Source: Nitrosomonas sp.
GTDB taxonomy: Bacteria > Pseudomonadota > Gammaproteobacteria > Burkholderiales > Nitrosomonadaceae
Assembly (NCBI GenBank): GCA_029881855.1
Contig: JAOULU010000091.1
Location: 1-6,826 of the forward strand
Reading direction: 5' to 3'
DNA: 6,826 nucleotides
The translations under genes and the position numbers were made by a program. The notes below the pieces were generated by a model, which worked only from the letters and a program-made list of their open reading frames with translations, did no database searches and was not told where the DNA came from. Shown here in pieces: positions 5,636 through 6,826 of this stretch. Each line of letters starts with the position of its first letter. Position 1 is the first letter of the stretch.

Positions 5636-6775
5636 ATGTACAGACTTTGGTTAATTTTTGCACAAACAGCAACGATTTTGCTGGCTATTTTTTTTGTGGT
5701 TTCAACTTTGCGACCGGAATTGCTGCCCTGGCAGCCACGTGGAGATATTGTAACAATCAAGGAAGCATCGCCTGCGGCCAGTATGGAGATGCCAGACAGT
5801 TTTAATATCGCTGCAGAGCGTGCTATGCCGTCAGTGGTTAATATTTTTACCAGTAAAGAAGTTAATGCACCTTCGCACCCTTTATTGAACGACCCGATGT
5901 TCCAACGTTTTTTTGGCGAACGTTTTGAGTCAAAAAAAAGACGCACATCCAGTCTTGGTTCAGGGGTTATAGTTAGCGCTGACGGTTATATATTAACCAA
6001 CCATCATGTGGTAGCAGCCGCTGATGAAGTTGAGATTGCTTTGGTTGATGGCAGAAAAGCCAAAGCCAGTATAATTGGTTCAGACCCTGAGACTGATCTA
6101 GCTGTTTTGAAAATAGATATTGAAGATTTGCCGGTAATTACTTTTGCTCAATCTGAGGCAGCCAAAGTTGGTGATATTGTATTAGCTGTGGGGAACCCAT
6201 TTGGCGTGGGTCAGAGTGTTACCATGGGTATTATTGGTGCATTAGGGAGAAGTCAGGTAGGCATCAATACGTTTGAAGATTTTATCCAGACAGATGCAGC
6301 CATTAACCCCGGGAATTCGGGTGGTGCATTAACTGATATAGCGGGTAATTTAATTGGTATTAACACCGCTATTTACTCACGTACGGGCGGTTCTTTGGGA
6401 ATTGGTTTTGCCATTCCTATTCATGTCGTCAAGCAGATTATGGAGCAAATTCTGCATTCGGGTAGTGTCATACGAGGTTGGTTGGGTGTCAGTATGCAAG
6501 ATATGACTCAAGAATTAGCCGAATCATTTGGCCTGAAAACCACAACAGGTGCGTTAATATCCAGTGTGTTGAGAGAAGGCCCAGCTGATCGGGCAGGCAT
6601 TAAACCGGGCGACATCTTGATAGCAGTAGAGGGGGATGCTGTGCAAAACTCATCAGATTTGCTGAATTTGGTAGCGGCGCTCTCACCGGGTGATACGGTA
6701 GCTGTTACGGTTATTCGTGATGGTGTGGAAAAGAAACTGAATGTAAGAGCGGGTGTGCGTCCCAAGCAGATGTAG
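5636..6775 (+). CDS. Membrane-anchored HtrA-family serine protease with one PDZ domain (DegS/AlgW-like)
   Basis: A 379-residue periplasmic protease held in the inner membrane by an uncleaved N-terminal segment (about residues 5-23, LWLIFAQTATILLAIFFVV; no signal-peptidase site). After a linker, the trypsin-like domain (about 55-270) has the catalytic triad H124 (TNHHVV), D154 (ETDLAVLKI) and S228 (NPGNSGGAL). One PDZ domain (about 280-375) starts GWLGVSMQDM and contains the DRAGIKPGDIL segment. One PDZ plus an anchor is the layout of DegS and AlgW, which sense misfolded outer-membrane proteins by their C-termini and cut an anti-sigma factor to start the envelope stress response; that role is inferred. 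DegP/DegQ have two PDZ domains and cleaved signals. The ribosome binding site GGAG (5621-5624) is 11 bases from the ATG, rather far. A tract of eight A lies at 5932-5939 in the linker codons. It is divergent from nif3. Confidence 0.92.
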   Translation: MYRLWLIFAQTATILLAIFFVVSTLRPELLPWQPRGDIVTIKEASPAASMEMPDSFNIAAERAMPSVVNIFTSKEVNAPSHPLLNDPMFQRFFGERFESKKRRTSSLGSGVIVSADGYILTNHHVVAAADEVEIALVDGRKAKASIIGSDPETDLAVLKIDIEDLPVITFAQSEAAKVGDIVLAVGNPFGVGQSVTMGIIGALGRSQVGINTFEDFIQTDAAINPGNSGGALTDIAGNLIGINTAIYSRTGGSLGIGFAIPIHVVKQIMEQILHSGSVIRGWLGVSMQDMTQELAESFGLKTTTGALISSVLREGPADRAGIKPGDILIAVEGDAVQNSSDLLNLVAALSPGDTVAVTVIRDGVEKKLNVRAGVRPKQM

Positions 6776-6826
6776 CTTTTTTTGAAATGGATGTGTATTA
6801 GGCCAACTAACCAACAAAAATATACT

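Noticed and set aside
5596..5946. Minus-strand frame of 116 codons opposite the protease start
   Set aside because: Antisense to the membrane anchor and linker of the protease; no own motif, and it would cover the promoter region of the sense gene.
6764..6783. AAGC/GCTT stem with seven T at the end of the protease gene
   Set aside because: Only four base pairs around a 7-base loop, overlapping the stop codon; too weak to call a terminator. The remaining 6784-6826 shows nothing recognisable.

Overview
This window looks like an ordinary stretch of proteobacterial chromosome. It carries housekeeping and envelope-maintenance genes, with no sign of a mobile element, CRISPR array, rRNA or tRNA. 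Base composition is moderate to AT-leaning by eye (not computed). The ubiquinone hydroxylase, DsbC, MltA and anchored one-PDZ protease point to a Gram-negative proteobacterium. Wording inside the hydroxylase (WDSRVYAISPGS and VFGDD followed by the SELAFIAEN region) and the NIF3-protease pairing suggest a betaproteobacterium, perhaps of the Nitrosomonadales type. That taxonomic guess comes from memory of families, not from a search.

Layout, left to right. (1) Bases 1-622, minus strand: the N-terminal third of an ABC-F ATPase (Uup), cut by the window edge. (2) Bases 755-1180, minus: a class A small heat-shock protein (Hsp20). It has a clear intrinsic terminator downstream, a sigma32-like promoter upstream, and a leader of about 125 nt that can fold and holds a segment complementary to the ribosome binding site. 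(3) Bases 1408-2580 and 2604-3329, plus: a UbiH/UbiF/VisC-family FAD hydroxylase followed 23 nt later by the periplasmic disulfide isomerase DsbC, probably one operon. The hydroxylase appears to be read from a leaderless mRNA. (4) Bases 3382-4581, minus: the outer-membrane lipoprotein murein transglycosylase MltA, convergent with dsbC. (5) Bases 4643-4750, plus: a 35-residue single-pass membrane protein in the mltA-nif3 gap. (6) Bases 4780-5526, minus: a NIF3/YbgI (DUF34) metal-binding protein. (7) Bases 5636-6775, plus: a membrane-anchored HtrA-family serine protease with one PDZ domain (DegS/AlgW-like), divergent from nif3. The 109-nt gap between them holds several TGTAAT/ATTACA boxes.

Common theme: several genes deal with protein folding and envelope quality control (Hsp20 in the cytoplasm; DsbC and the anchored protease in the periplasm; MltA on the cell wall), but they lie in separate transcription units. 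I see no evidence of a single new multi-gene system. The items most worth a second look are the small membrane protein, the hsp20 leader as a possible RNA thermometer, the leaderless start of the hydroxylase, and the repeated operator-like boxes before the protease.
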